The notes below the pieces were generated by a model. It ran no database searches and had not been told where the DNA came from. It saw only the letters and a program-made list of their open reading frames with translations. Made by a program: the position numbers and the translations under genes. A DNA stretch of 64,000 nt from JAPOXK01 sp965220315 (GTDB taxonomy: Bacteria; Chloroflexota; Dehalococcoidia; Bin125): assembly GCA_965220315.1 (NCBI GenBank), contig CBDCPP010000002.1, positions 186,001 to 250,000 on the forward strand, read 5' to 3'. Within the stretch, counting starts at the first letter, position 1. The number at the start of each line of letters is the position of its first letter. Shown here piece by piece: positions 40,636-50,277 of the stretch.

Positions 40636-43248
40636 CTACGACTGTGGCGCGCCGAAGTCCGGACGCGGCGGTGGCGGCGGGCCCACCTCCTCATCCGAAG
40701 ATTCTCGGTGCGCCCGGCGCGCGCCCAGCCGGCTGATCACCCGTGAGAGTGGCCGGCCACCGGAAGTGCTGTCCGGCTGCCGCTCCGGGGCGGGAGCTCC
40801 CCCGTCGCCGCCGGGACTACTTGCCCCGGTACCAGACCGGCGCCGGCGCCGGCGCCGGCGCCGAACGCCCGCCGGAGCTTCGCCGTCGCTCGCAGCCGAC
40901 CCGGCCGGCTGTCGCTCGCGCCGCTCGCCCTCCGCAGGAACGGGACCCGTGCGGTCCTCTTCGGGGCCATCGTCGCTGCGGGACGCGCGATCCCGGCTAG
41001 GGCTATCGCTGTCGATGCCGCGCTCTCGAGCAGGAGGACGGTCCCGGAAGCCGCGCTCGGCCCGTCCACGCCGCGGCCTTGGGCCGCGGCCCGGGCGATC
41101 GTCGCCATCGCCGCCATCGCCACCATCGCCGCCATCCGCGGGGCGGTCACGGCCGGACGGAGAATCCTCGCTCGTCAACAGCGCCCGCCGCGAGGCGTTG
41201 ATCCGACCCAAGTTGTCGATCTCGGTGATCTTCACGGTGAGCTCGTCGCCGACCTTCACGACCTCTTCGACGGAAGGAACTCGATAGTTGGCCAGTTCGG
41301 AGATATGGACCAACGCGTCTTTACCGGGCAGCACTTCGACAAAGGCGCCGAAGTTCATCAGACGCGTGACCTTGCCGGTGTAGATCTCACCCGGCTCCAC
41401 TTCCTTGGTCATCGCGTGGATGGCATCGGTCGCCTTGCGCAGAGACTCGCCATTGGGAGCGGAAACGAAGACCGCGCCGTCCGACTCAATGTCGATGGAG
41501 GCGCCGGTCTGCTCTTCCAAGCTGCGAATCGTCTTGCCGCCTGGGCCGATGATCACGCCGATCTTTTCCTGGGGAATATCGAGGCGATGGACCCGCGGCG
41601 CGTACGGCGACATCTCCGCGCGCGGCTCGGCGATGGTCGCAGTCATCGACTCCATGACTTCCAAGCGGGCGTCGCGCGCCTGGTCGAGCGCCTGCGCCAT
41701 GATCGCGGTTGTGATCCCCTGGACTTTGATGTCCATTTGCAACGCGGTCACGCCGTCGCGCGTTCCGGCCACCTTGAAGTCCATATCCCCAAGATGATCC
41801 TCGATCCCCGCGATGTCCGTGAGGACGCTGAACTCGTCATCGCGCTCGCCCTTGATGAGGCCCATCGCGACGCCCGCCACGGGCGCCTTCAGCGGAACCC
41901 CGGCATCCATCATCGAGAGGATGGCGGCGCAGATGCTCGCCTGCGAGGTGCTGCCGTTGGAGGAAAGAACCTCGGACACGATTCGGATCGTGTAGGGAAA
42001 TTCGTCGAAATCGGGCAGCACGGCCATCATCGCGCGCTCGCCGAGCATGCCATGCCCGATCGAGCGCCGGTTCGGCGTGCCGACGCGGCCGGTCTCCCCT
42101 GTCGAAAAGGGTGGGAAGTTGTAGTGGTGCATGAAGCGCTTGCTGTCGACTGGGGTCAGATCGTCGAGTCGCTGCGCCATGCCGGTACCGGCCAGGGTGG
42201 TGAGCGCCAGCACCTGCGTCTCCCCGCGCTGGAAGAGCCCAGAGCCGTGGGTCCGAGGGATCAGCCCCACTTCGCTGCTCAGCTCACGGATCTGCGTGGG
42301 CGCGCGTCCGTCCGGGCGCAGCCCGCGCTCCAGGATGTTGGCCCGCACGACGCGGCCTTCCAGATCACCGAAGGCGGCCTCGTACTGCTCGCGATCGTCG
42401 TCCGTCACATCATCCAGCGCCTGCGCCTTGAGCTCGGCGATCCGCGCCTCGCGCTCCGCCTTGGTAAGACTAGCCGAGGAGAGGGCGGCCGTGAGGTCTT
42501 CGCCTACCTGTTTCTCGACCGCCGCGATCGCGTCCTCGTCCACGGCCGGCGCTTCGTAATGACGCTTGGACTTGCCGAAGTCCTCGCGCAGCTGCTCCTG
42601 GACGGCCACGATCGAGGCGATCGCCTCCTGGCCAACTTCCAGGGCTTCGACCAGCAGCGCCTCGGAGACCTCGGCGGCGTCGGCCTCGACCATCATGATC
42701 GCGTCCTTGGTGCCGGAAACGATGAGATTTAGATCGCTCTCGTTGAGCTGTTCGAACTTCGGCTGCAGCACCAGCGACCCGTTGACGTGCCCCAAGCGCA
42801 CCGACGCGACGGGCCCGTTGAAGGGGATGTCGGAGATCGTCAGGGCGGCGCTCGCAGCGATGGTGCCGAGCGTGTCGGGGGGGTTCTCCATATCGGCGGA
42901 GAGCACCGTGATGATGACCTGCGTGTCGTCCATGTAGCCTTTGGGGAACAGCGGCCGCAGCGGCCGGTCCGTCAGGCGGGCCGAGAGCACGCCGGTGGTG
43001 GTGGGGCGGCCTTCCCGCCGGAAGAACGATCCCGGGATGCGCCCGGCTGCGTACAGCCGCTCCTCGAACTCCACGGACAGCGGGAAGAAGTCGATCCCGA
43101 GTCGCGGCTTGCTCGCAGTGGCGGTGCCGAGCACCAGCGTGTCGCCGTAGCGCACCGTTACCGCGCCGCCCGCTTGCTGCGCATAGCGCCCGGTCGCGAT
43201 GATCAGCGGCTCGCCCGCCAGCTCTATCTCGTATGTTTTCTCCATCAT
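40636..43248 (-). CDS. pnp: Polyribonucleotide nucleotidyltransferase with long disordered tail
   Basis: This 870-residue PNPase is about 150 residues longer than usual. It has two RNase PH-like domains (the second with GTSTQASICAAILSMMDAG-like region and DMDFKVAGTRDGVTALQMDI), a KH domain (IGVIIGPGGKTIRSLEEQTG) near residues 555-615 and an S1 domain (GKVTRLMNFGAFVEVLPGKD) near residues 620-690. The last 170 or so residues are low complexity: Gly-Asp repeats, then Arg/Asp/Ser-rich stretches including a run of ten arginines. Such tails may bind RNA or a degradosome partner. The run rpsO-pnp is the classical gene order. Either of two adjacent ATGs may be used. Confidence 0.96.
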   Translation of the reverse strand: MMEKTYEIELAGEPLIIATGRYAQQAGGAVTVRYGDTLVLGTATASKPRLGIDFFPLSVEFEERLYAAGRIPGSFFRREGRPTTTGVLSARLTDRPLRPLFPKGYMDDTQVIITVLSADMENPPDTLGTIAASAALTISDIPFNGPVASVRLGHVNGSLVLQPKFEQLNESDLNLIVSGTKDAIMMVEADAAEVSEALLVEALEVGQEAIASIVAVQEQLREDFGKSKRHYEAPAVDEDAIAAVEKQVGEDLTAALSSASLTKAEREARIAELKAQALDDVTDDDREQYEAAFGDLEGRVVRANILERGLRPDGRAPTQIRELSSEVGLIPRTHGSGLFQRGETQVLALTTLAGTGMAQRLDDLTPVDSKRFMHHYNFPPFSTGETGRVGTPNRRSIGHGMLGERAMMAVLPDFDEFPYTIRIVSEVLSSNGSTSQASICAAILSMMDAGVPLKAPVAGVAMGLIKGERDDEFSVLTDIAGIEDHLGDMDFKVAGTRDGVTALQMDIKVQGITTAIMAQALDQARDARLEVMESMTATIAEPRAEMSPYAPRVHRLDIPQEKIGVIIGPGGKTIRSLEEQTGASIDIESDGAVFVSAPNGESLRKATDAIHAMTKEVEPGEIYTGKVTRLMNFGAFVEVLPGKDALVHISELANYRVPSVEEVVKVGDELTVKITEIDNLGRINASRRALLTSEDSPSGRDRPADGGDGGDGGDGDDRPGRGPRPRRGRAERGFRDRPPARERGIDSDSPSRDRASRSDDGPEEDRTGPVPAEGERRERQPAGSAASDGEAPAGVRRRRRRRRRSGTGASSPGGDGGAPAPERQPDSTSGGRPLSRVISRLGARRAHRESSDEEVGPPPPPRPDFGAPQS
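40838..40863. repeat. CGGCGC-type simple repeat encoding poly-arginine in PNPase
   Basis: Four to five copies of a six-base CGGCGC unit occur on the plus strand; on the minus strand they encode the ten-arginine run in the PNPase tail. Likely to vary in length by slippage. Confidence 0.8.
41098..41133. repeat. Nine-base tandem repeat encoding Gly-Gly-Asp units in PNPase
   Basis: Four consecutive nine-base units of the form ATCGYCRCC encode the GGD/GDD repeats at the start of the disordered PNPase tail. Confidence 0.75.
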
Positions 43249-43519
43249 GCCTTCCCGGCCCGGACGAATCCGCCGGACCCTGCTCTATCTGCCTCCGTCT
43301 TGGGGCGCTCGCGGCCCTGCCGCGCGCCCGCCTGCTACTTAAGGGTCAAACTCAGGGGCGCGGCTCAGTATTGACCTCCCTGAGGGAGCCAGCGCCTGCT
43401 CACGGGCCGTTTCGTCGCACGCTCGGACGGTTTTGGGGCGGTTGTTGCGCCGTTCGTCCCGAGCGGCTTATCCGCTTCCTACGTCCATCGGTCCAGTTCG
43501 GCACACAACGGCCGGCCGC

Positions 43520-43540
43520 GCCTCCGCTATTTGCGGAGGC
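43520..43540 (-). terminator. Hairpin overlapping the rpsO stop codon
   Basis: GCCTCCGC and GCGGAGGC form a perfect 8-base stem with a 5-base loop; the loop contains the last two bases of the rpsO TAG. No U-run follows, so it is more likely an attenuator or an mRNA-stabilising/processing structure between rpsO and pnp than a full terminator. In E. coli the rpsO-pnp interval is an RNase III site; here it is 278 bases long. Confidence 0.55.
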
Positions 43541-43793
43541 CGAGACTGGTGATGATGTTGCGATATCGCGCCACATCCGTCTTGTTGAGGTAGCCCAGCT
43601 GCCGGCGCCGCTGGCCGACCAGCTTGAGCAGTCCTCGGCGGGTGCTGTGATCCTGTTTGTGCTCCCGCAGATGTGCGGTGAGGCGGTTGATGCGCGCCGT
43701 CAACGTCGCCACCTGCACCTCAGGAGAGCCGGTATCCGTCTCATGGAGACGGTACTCGCGGATGACCTCGTCTTTTTCGTTGCGCGTCTGCAT
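43527..43793 (-). CDS. rpsO: 30S ribosomal protein S15
   Basis: This 88-residue small-subunit protein binds 16S rRNA. ETDTGSPEVQVATLTARINR and the following HLREHKQDHSTRRGLLKLVG with RRRQLGYL are diagnostic. It heads the run rpsO-pnp-dapB-asd-dapA. The 278 bases between it and pnp contain several short inverted repeats (for example CTCCC-TGA-GGGAG at 43376-43388) but no other gene. Confidence 0.98.
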   Translation of the reverse strand: MQTRNEKDEVIREYRLHETDTGSPEVQVATLTARINRLTAHLREHKQDHSTRRGLLKLVGQRRRQLGYLNKTDVARYRNIITSLGLRK

Positions 43794-43996
43794 TCACATC
43801 CTGCGAGAGTAACGGGGCGCGGCGCTCACAGCCTTCTACCTGCCCGAGCTGCCGCTGCGGGAGAACCGTAGCATAACGCTGTTTCAGCGAACAACGCGGC
43901 TCTGTGTCTCAGGAAGATTTTGCTGCCGAACGGACAGGCATCAATCAAAATGAGACCAGCGGCCGCACGCTACGCACTGCCACTGACGAGGAGAGC

Positions 43997-46848
43997 ATGA
44001 CCGCAACGCCCGGCATCTCCGCCGCCGCCTTCGTGACCAAGTGGAAGGACAACGCCCGCCGCGAGCGCGCCTCGTCGCAGGAGCACTTCATCGACCTCTG
44101 CCGCCTGCTGGGCGTGCCTACGCCCAACGAGGCCGACCCCACCGGCGAGCATTACACGTTCGATGCCGGAGCCGAGCGCACCAGTAGCGGCAGGCTCGGC
44201 TGGGCCGACGTTTGGAAGCGCGGCTACTTCGGCTGGGAGTACAAGGGTGCCCATGCCAATCTCGCCGCTGCCTATCGCCAGCTGCTCGATTACCGCGAGG
44301 CCCTCGAGAACCCGCCCGCGCTCGTCGTCAGCGATATGGACGTAATCGAGGTCCACACCAACTTCACCAACACCCAACCCAGCGTCCATACCGTCACCCT
44401 CGACGACCTCGCTGAAGACCCCGCTAGCGCGCTGCGCATCCTTCGCGCCGTGATGAGCGAGCCCGAGGCGCTGTGCCCGGAGCAGACGCCCGACGAGGTC
44501 ACGCAGGCCGCCGCCTCCCGCTTCGCCGAGATCGCACGCTTGATGCAGGAGCGCGGGCACCACCCCGAGAGCGTGGCGCATTTCCTCAACCGCGTGCTGT
44601 TCTGCCTCTTCGCCGAGGACGTCGGCCTGCTGCCGCGCCGGATCATGAGCGACCTGATCCAATCGCGCGCCAACGATCCCGAAGCGTTCACGGCCGGGCT
44701 CTCGGAGCTGTTCCGGCTGATGGCGGATCGGGGCGGCTGGTTCGGCACGCAGCGGATCGAGTGGTTCAACGGCGGGCTCTTCGACGACGCCGCGGCGCTC
44801 GCCTTCACCCGCGAGGAGTTGCACGCCGTCGGCGCGGCCTCGACCCCGACAAGCGCGGGCAGCTCGGCGCGCACTACACCGACCGCGAGAAGATCATGAT
44901 GGTCGTGGAGCCGGTCGTGCTCGAACCCCTGCGCCGCGAGTTCGGGGCGATGCGCGAGCGCGTCAATGCGCTGATGGCGGGCCGCAAGCCGAGCCCGCTC
45001 ACCCGCGACCTCCGCCGCCGTGAGCGGCTGCCCGCCTGGGAGCGGAGCGCCGAGAGCGAGTGGCGCGCCTTTCTGGAGCGGCTGCGCGCGGTGCGCGTGC
45101 TCGATCCGGCCTGCGGCTCGGGCAACTTCCTCTACGTGACGCTGCGGCTGCTCAAAGATCTAGAGCGGGAGGCGATCCGCTGGGGCGGGGAACGGCTGGG
45201 CATCACGGAGGAGTTCCCGCAGGTGGGACCGCACAACGTGATTGGCATCGAGATCAGCCCCTACGCGAAAGAGTTGGCGGGCGTTTCGATCTGGATCGGC
45301 CAGATCCAGTGGATGCGGGACCACGGCTACGGCTTCCCAAAGAAGCCGGTGCTCCAACCGCTCGACAACATCGAGCAGCGCGACGCGATTCTCGCCCGCG
45401 ACGCCGAGGGCGTGCCGGTCCCGGCGGCGTGGCCGGAGGCGGAGTTCATCGTCGGCAATCCGCCGTTCCTGGGCGACCGCCGAATGCGCGGTCGACTAGG
45501 GGATGAGTACGTCGATCAGCTGCGTAGTGCGTGGGACGGAATCGTCCCCGGAGGGGCCGACCTTGTCTGCTACTGGCACGAGAAGGCCCGCGAGGCGATT
45601 GCCGCACGACACACGACGCGCGCGGGCCTACTCGCGACAAACAGCATCCGTGGCGGTGCGAACCGCCGAGTCCTCGATCGGGTCAAGGAGACTGGCGACA
45701 TCTTCCTCGCCTGGGACGACGAGCCCTGGGTGGTGGAGGGCGCTGCCGTTCGCGTCTCGATAGTTGGCCAAGACAACGGGTCCGAGACGGAACGAAAGTT
45801 CGACGGCCGGGCGGTTACGGTGATCCATACTGATCTCACTGCGGACCTAACCGACTTAACCGTCGCCCAACAGCTGGACGAGAACTCCGCAGGTGTCTTC
45901 GTGGGTGTCCAGAAAAGTGGCCCGTTCGATCTCCCCGCCGATCTCGCCCGGGAGATGCTAGCCGTACCTTTGAATCCATTTGGCGCCCCGAATTCAGACG
46001 TGATTCGCCGGTGGGTTAATGCAAGTGACTTAACTGATCGGATACGCGAAGCGTTCATCGTCGACTTCGGCACGAGTATGTCTTCAAGTGATGCAGCGAA
46101 ATACGAGCTTCCTTTTGAGTACGTACGAACTCAGGTACTTCCTGTTCGCGAGCAAGTGCGGCGAAAGTCCCACCGAAACAGATGGTGGATTCACGGGGAT
46201 GCGCGTCCGGGGCTCCGTTCCCGGCTAGCCGACCTCTCTCGTTACATCTGTACTCCAATGACATCCAAGCATCGTGTTTTCGTATGGCTGCCTGTCTCAA
46301 TCCTTCCGTCAAACGCAACAGTCGCAATCGTCCGCGACGACGATTACGCGTTCGGCGTGCTGCATTCCCGCGCGCACGAACTGTGGTCGCTGCGGACGGG
46401 TACGTGGCTCGGCGTCGGCAACGATCCACGCTACACGCCGTCCACGACGTTCGAACCGTTCCCTTTCCCGTGGCCGCTCGACACGTCGGACGAGGCGCTG
46501 ACGGCGGAGCAGCACGGGCATCGCGACGCCATCGGCCAGGCGGCGCGGGCGCTGGACAAAGCACGTCAGCGCTGGCTCAACCCGCCGGAGTGGGCGCGTG
46601 AGGAGCCCGACATCGTGCCCTCGCTACCCCCGCGCCTGCTACCGGTGGACGAGGGGGCCGCGAAGAAACTGGCGAAGCGCACGCTAACCAACCTCTACAA
46701 CGACCGCCCCACCTGGCTCGCCAACCTCCACGCCGCTCTCGACGCGGCCGTCTTCGCCGCCTACGGCTGGCCCGAGCCGCCTTCGGAGCTAGACGAGGAG
46801 GAGCTGCTGTCGCGGCTGCTGGCGCTGAATCTGGAGCGGGTGGAGTAG
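43997..46848 (+). pseudogene. MmeI-like (type IIL) restriction-modification enzyme, broken by deletion and frameshift
   Basis: The gene would encode about 950 residues joining nuclease, methylase and recognition domains. From ATG 43997 (GAGGAG ahead) the first frame has the MmeI-type nuclease motif D-x9-ExK within GWADVWKRGYFGWEYKG, then the helical spacer, ending FTREELHAVG. At about 44831-44836 the homology moves to the frame that reads RGLDPDKRGQLGAHYTD, with SAM motif LDPACGSGNF, catalytic NPPFLGD, a target-recognition region and C-terminal helices up to 46848. The conserved link expected there (an LDWSxIDPSIFGTLFE-like block of about 20 residues) is absent. So a deletion of roughly 60 bases that was not a multiple of three appears to have broken the gene. 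The methylase half could still be made if translated separately. Confidence 0.82.
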
Positions 46849-46919
46849 TTGAAACTTATGTTCTATTACTTTATGGTTTCCCTACCAGTCCTCGCGCCCG
46901 AAGAGATAGAGGGATTCCG

Positions 46920-47066
46920 ATGTACAACGTCGGTGAGCAGCCAGGAGTAGGCACCTACTGCTGCACGTCCTGCCCCTGGCGTGTCAACCTGAACAACGCT
47001 ACCGACAGGCTCCCGCCCTGCGGGAACTGCGGAAAGGGCCAGCAGACGACGTACCGACGCTGCTAA
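46920..47066 (+). CDS. 48-residue zinc-ribbon protein
   Basis: A short frame starts at ATG 46920 with AGAGGG seven bases ahead and ends at TAA 47064-47066. The product has two paired-cysteine knuckles, YCCTSC and CGNC, about 20 residues apart, followed by a basic, Cys-ending tail (TTYRRC). This is a plausible rubredoxin-like or zinc-ribbon fold. I recall a family of short zinc-ribbon proteins beginning MYxVGExPGxGxYxC, with no known function. It follows the broken restriction gene by 71 bases, in a locally AT-richer stretch. Confidence 0.68.
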   Translation: MYNVGEQPGVGTYCCTSCPWRVNLNNATDRLPPCGNCGKGQQTTYRRC

Positions 47067-47204
47067 CGTCTTCACACGGCCAGCTCGCTGTCAGCACCAG
47101 CGTCCTGAACTCCTGGCAAGCCGGAAAGCGCCGCCCGTGCAGCATGGGCGTGTTCCCCCTGCACCGGAGTCGCTGCTAGAAAGCAGCGGCCTTAACATCC
47201 CCAC

Positions 47205-47552
47205 ATGGACGCCCTCCAGAGCAGCCGCCCCCTCCTCGTCGTGCGCGCACAGGTCAGCCCGAGCGTGCTGGAGGAGTTCGAGCACTGGCATCGCAGCACC
47301 CATCTGCCGTTGGTGCTGGAAATCCCCGGCATCGTCTCCGCGTTCCGCGCGCGGCCGCCGCGGCCGCTCCCTGGGGAGCACTTGATGATTTACGAACTCG
47401 AGAGCGAGGAGTCGGTGCAGTCCGCCTTCTCTTCCGCCCAGGCCGCGCGCGCGCGCGCGGCCTGGGACCGCTGGCAGGGCGAGCTGACCGAACTCAGCGT
47501 GGAGGTCTTCGCCCCCCTAGCGCCGCTCTCCGGCCAGCGCCATTGGAGCTAG
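47205..47552 (+). CDS. Small dimeric alpha/beta-barrel-like protein
   Basis: This 115-residue soluble protein has a beta-alpha-beta pattern starting LLVVRAQVSPSVLEEFEHW, then HRSTHLPLVLEIPGIVSAFR and HLMIYELESEESVQSAF. It resembles the EthD/ABM dimeric ferredoxin-like families, in which HxxxHxP-type residues line the pocket. Function unknown. It ends 5 bases before the convergent YbjQ gene. Confidence 0.55.
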   Translation: MDALQSSRPLLVVRAQVSPSVLEEFEHWHRSTHLPLVLEIPGIVSAFRARPPRPLPGEHLMIYELESEESVQSAFSSAQAARARAAWDRWQGELTELSVEVFAPLAPLSGQRHWS

Positions 47553-47556
47553 CGGC

Positions 47557-47877
47557 TTACTGGAGCTTGACCGCGGTTCCGTAGGCCAGCACTTCCGCCG
47601 AGCCCTGTGCGACGGAGCTCGTGGCCAGCCGCAGCGCGACGATCGCGTCCGCCCCCATCGCCGCGGCCGCCTCTTCGACCCGGGCCAGCGCCTGCACACG
47701 GCTCTCCTGCAGCAGCTTCTCGTAGGCCCCGATCTCGCCGCCGATGATCCCTTTGAGGCCGGCCAGCACGTCGCGCCCGACGTTGCGCGCGCGCACGGTG
47801 CTTCCCGTCACCAAGCCCATCGTCTCCGCGATCTCCCGGCCCGGCACCGAATCCGCGGTGCTCATGATCATCGCCAT
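47557..47877 (-). CDS. YbjQ / UPF0145 family protein
   Basis: This 106-residue protein matches the YbjQ family throughout: STADSVPGREIAETMGLVTG, then ARNVGRDVLAGLKGIIGGEI, GAYEKLLQESRVQAL and MGADAIVALRLATSSV. These proteins form pentameric assemblies; a role in metal or stress handling has been proposed but not shown. Its start overlaps the end of the PAP2 phosphatase gene by 10 bases, so it is probably co-transcribed. Confidence 0.9.
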   Translation of the reverse strand: MAMIMSTADSVPGREIAETMGLVTGSTVRARNVGRDVLAGLKGIIGGEIGAYEKLLQESRVQALARVEEAAAAMGADAIVALRLATSSVAQGSAEVLAYGTAVKLQ

Positions 47878-48671
47878 GCGCTTTTCCTTTCACCAACCGC
47901 CGTCGCTTCCCTGGAGCCACGATAATAGCGCCACCCCAGCGCCGCGAGGACGCCCAAGCCGGCGACGGCCGCGCCCGCGACGGCGTCGAGCAGGAAGTGA
48001 TTCCCGGTCACCACGATGCCGGCCAGCTGTCCCAGCACGAGCAGCAGTCCCAGCGCCGCCGCCAGCACGGCGCCCCGATGCCCGCGGGGGCGCGCCATCC
48101 AGAGGGCCATCGCAATGAGCAGCGCCCAGCCGAAGTGCAGGCTGGGGAGGGCTGCATAGGCGTTCACAAACGGGCCGACCTCCTGCGCCTGGTATGACAC
48201 TTGGCTGTAGAGCGCCATCGTGTCGAGCAGGCCCGATTCCGGCAGCAGCCGCGGCGGCGCCGTGGGGAGCGCGTAGTACATCGCCAACCCAATCGCCGCC
48301 GATCCCAAGAAGGCGCCGCAGGTGAAGCGGTAGACCGCGCGATGGCACGCGAACAGCCACACTGCCACGGCGATGATCACCGGCATGTGCGTCCAGAAAT
48401 AGATCGCGTTGAAGAGCTCGATCAGTGCGCGAGACTCCAGGATCCAACTCTGCATCGCCGGCTCCCAATACACCCCCAGCCAGCGCTCGAGGGCGACGAG
48501 GTCCGCCGCGCGGTCAAGCGCCTCCGCCGCCCGGCCGCTGACCGCGCCCCGAATCAGGAAGTACAGCCCCGCCCCCGCCGCCACGATCGCCACCTCCCAG
48601 GCGAAAGGCGTCCAGCGGCTCGTGTTCAACGCACGCGCGCGACGGCTCAGGCGGAGCGCGGTTTCGGTCAT
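47868..48671 (-). CDS. PAP2-superfamily phosphatase / phosphotransferase
   Basis: This protein of about 267 residues has six or so membrane helices. The C-terminal half has LPTAPPRLL, then AALPSLHFGWALLIAMALWM and GNHFLLDAVAGAAVAG, corresponding to the SxHxxxP... and SRxxxxxHxxxD-type PAP2 motifs in the PAP2_3 (Aur1/Ipt1-like) version. It probably dephosphorylates or transfers a lipid phosphate at the membrane. ATG 48671 is preferred; the longer frame adds seven unlikely residues. YbjQ follows on the same strand. Confidence 0.82.
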   Translation of the reverse strand: MTETALRLSRRARALNTSRWTPFAWEVAIVAAGAGLYFLIRGAVSGRAAEALDRAADLVALERWLGVYWEPAMQSWILESRALIELFNAIYFWTHMPVIIAVAVWLFACHRAVYRFTCGAFLGSAAIGLAMYYALPTAPPRLLPESGLLDTMALYSQVSYQAQEVGPFVNAYAALPSLHFGWALLIAMALWMARPRGHRGAVLAAALGLLLVLGQLAGIVVTGNHFLLDAVAGAAVAGLGVLAALGWRYYRGSREATAVGERKSAWR

Positions 48672-48762
48672 TCTCACACCGTAGCGGGGCACTGGTGCGC
48701 GTCAAAAGCATCACCGAATCGAGGCGGGAGGCATGTTACGATCGCGCCAAGGGCGGGACGCC

Positions 48763-50277
48763 GTGGATTCACTCACCATTGATGTCGCGGCGACAGCGCC
48801 AACGGACGTCCGCGCGACTTCTCTTCTGCTCTTCACCGACCAGCGCGCCGCCTTGCCCGCCGCAGGACCGGTCGCCGCCGTGGATGCGGCGCTGGACGGC
48901 GCCCTCGGCGCCCTCGCCGCAGAGGGCGAACTGAACGGGCGCAAAGGCGAGCTGGTCGTCATCCACACGCTGGGCCGGTTGCCCGTGAGCCGCGTTATCC
49001 TCGCCGGACTCGGAAAGACAGGCGGCGGTGATCGCGACCGGGTCCGCGGGACCGTCGCCAGCGCGGCGCGGCACGCCCGCGCCCTGTCCGATGGAAGCCT
49101 GGCGGTCGCGCTCCAAGGACCCGCCCTCGGCTCGCTGCCGTTGGAGGATCTAGCTCGCGCGGCGACCGAGGGCGCCGTGCTCGGTCTCTACCGCTTCGAT
49201 CGGTATCGCTCGGACACGGCGGAGCTGAACCACGCCTTGGACCGGCTGCTGCTGCTGGGCGCCGACACGGCAGCGTTGGAGCGGGGCCGTGACGTGGGGC
49301 GGGCGATCGCCGAGGCCGCGAACCTGTCGCGCGATTTCGCGAACGAGCCCAGCAACGTGCTCACCCCGTGTGAGTTCGCGCAACGCGCGCGCGCCTGCGC
49401 CGACGAAGGCGGACTCGATTGCGAGATCCTGGATCGCGACGCCATCACGGCATTGGGAATGGGTGCCTTTCTGGGGGTCGCGCAGGGATCGCACGAGCCT
49501 CCCCAATTCATCGTCATGCGCCACCGGGGCGGGGGAGAGGAACCCGGGATCGGATTTGTCGGGAAGGGGATCACCTTCGACACCGGCGGCATCTCCATCA
49601 AGCCCGCCGCCAACATGGCAGCGATGAAGCAAGATATGAGCGGTGGCGGGGCCGTCATCGCCGCCACGGCCGCCCTGGCGCGGCTGCAGGTGCCGGTGAA
49701 CGCCACCGCGATCGTGCCGGCGACCGAGAACATGCCCGGCGGCAGCGCGATCAAACCCGGCGACGTGCTCACGGCGATGAACGGGACCTCGATCGAGGTG
49801 ATCAATACGGACGCCGAGGGCCGCCTCGTCCTCGCCGACGCGCTTTCCTACGCGAATCACTTGCACCTGTCGCCGATCATCGATGTCGCGACCTTGACGG
49901 GCGCCTGCGCCGTCGCCTTGGGCGACGTCGCGTCCGGACTAATGGCGAACGATGACGCTCTGGCGCAAGAGGTGATCGCGGCGGGGCAGCGGGGCGGCGA
50001 GCGCGTGTGGCAACTGCCGATGTACGAGGAGTACGACGAGAAGATCAAGAGCCGCATCGCCGATGTGAAGAACATCGGCGGGCGTTACGGCGGCGCGATC
50101 ACCGCCGCCAAGTTCCTCGCCAAGTTCGCGGGCGAAACCCCCTGGGCGCACCTCGACATCGCCGGCACCGACGATAGCGACAAGGACCAGGGCGTCCTGG
50201 TGAAGGGCGCGACCGGCGTCGCCGTGCGAACGCTGATTGAGTTCGCCCTGGGGCGCGCGAAGGGAACACTAAGGTGA
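48763..50277 (+). CDS. pepA: Cytosol (leucyl) aminopeptidase
   Basis: This M17 zinc/manganese peptidase has about 504 residues. The N-terminal macro-like domain ends near residue 160, and the catalytic domain has VGKGITFDTGGISIKPAANM with metal ligands, then the signature NTDAEGRLVLADALSYA and the bicarbonate/Arg region. GTG 48763 is chosen because it gives the family N-terminus and because a TACGAT -10-like box at 48736-48741 would start transcription before it. ATG 48733 gives a version ten residues longer, but its GGGAGG is only one base away. The stop overlaps the next start (GTGA). Confidence 0.94.
   Translation: MDSLTIDVAATAPTDVRATSLLLFTDQRAALPAAGPVAAVDAALDGALGALAAEGELNGRKGELVVIHTLGRLPVSRVILAGLGKTGGGDRDRVRGTVASAARHARALSDGSLAVALQGPALGSLPLEDLARAATEGAVLGLYRFDRYRSDTAELNHALDRLLLLGADTAALERGRDVGRAIAEAANLSRDFANEPSNVLTPCEFAQRARACADEGGLDCEILDRDAITALGMGAFLGVAQGSHEPPQFIVMRHRGGGEEPGIGFVGKGITFDTGGISIKPAANMAAMKQDMSGGGAVIAATAALARLQVPVNATAIVPATENMPGGSAIKPGDVLTAMNGTSIEVINTDAEGRLVLADALSYANHLHLSPIIDVATLTGACAVALGDVASGLMANDDALAQEVIAAGQRGGERVWQLPMYEEYDEKIKSRIADVKNIGGRYGGAITAAKFLAKFAGETPWAHLDIAGTDDSDKDQGVLVKGATGVAVRTLIEFALGRAKGTLR

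Noticed and set aside
43360..43395. Promoter or small RNA in the rpsO-pnp interval (TTGACC and a CTCCC-TGA-GGGAG hairpin)
   Set aside because: The TTGACC points away from pnp, has no matching -10, and the hairpin is only five base pairs.
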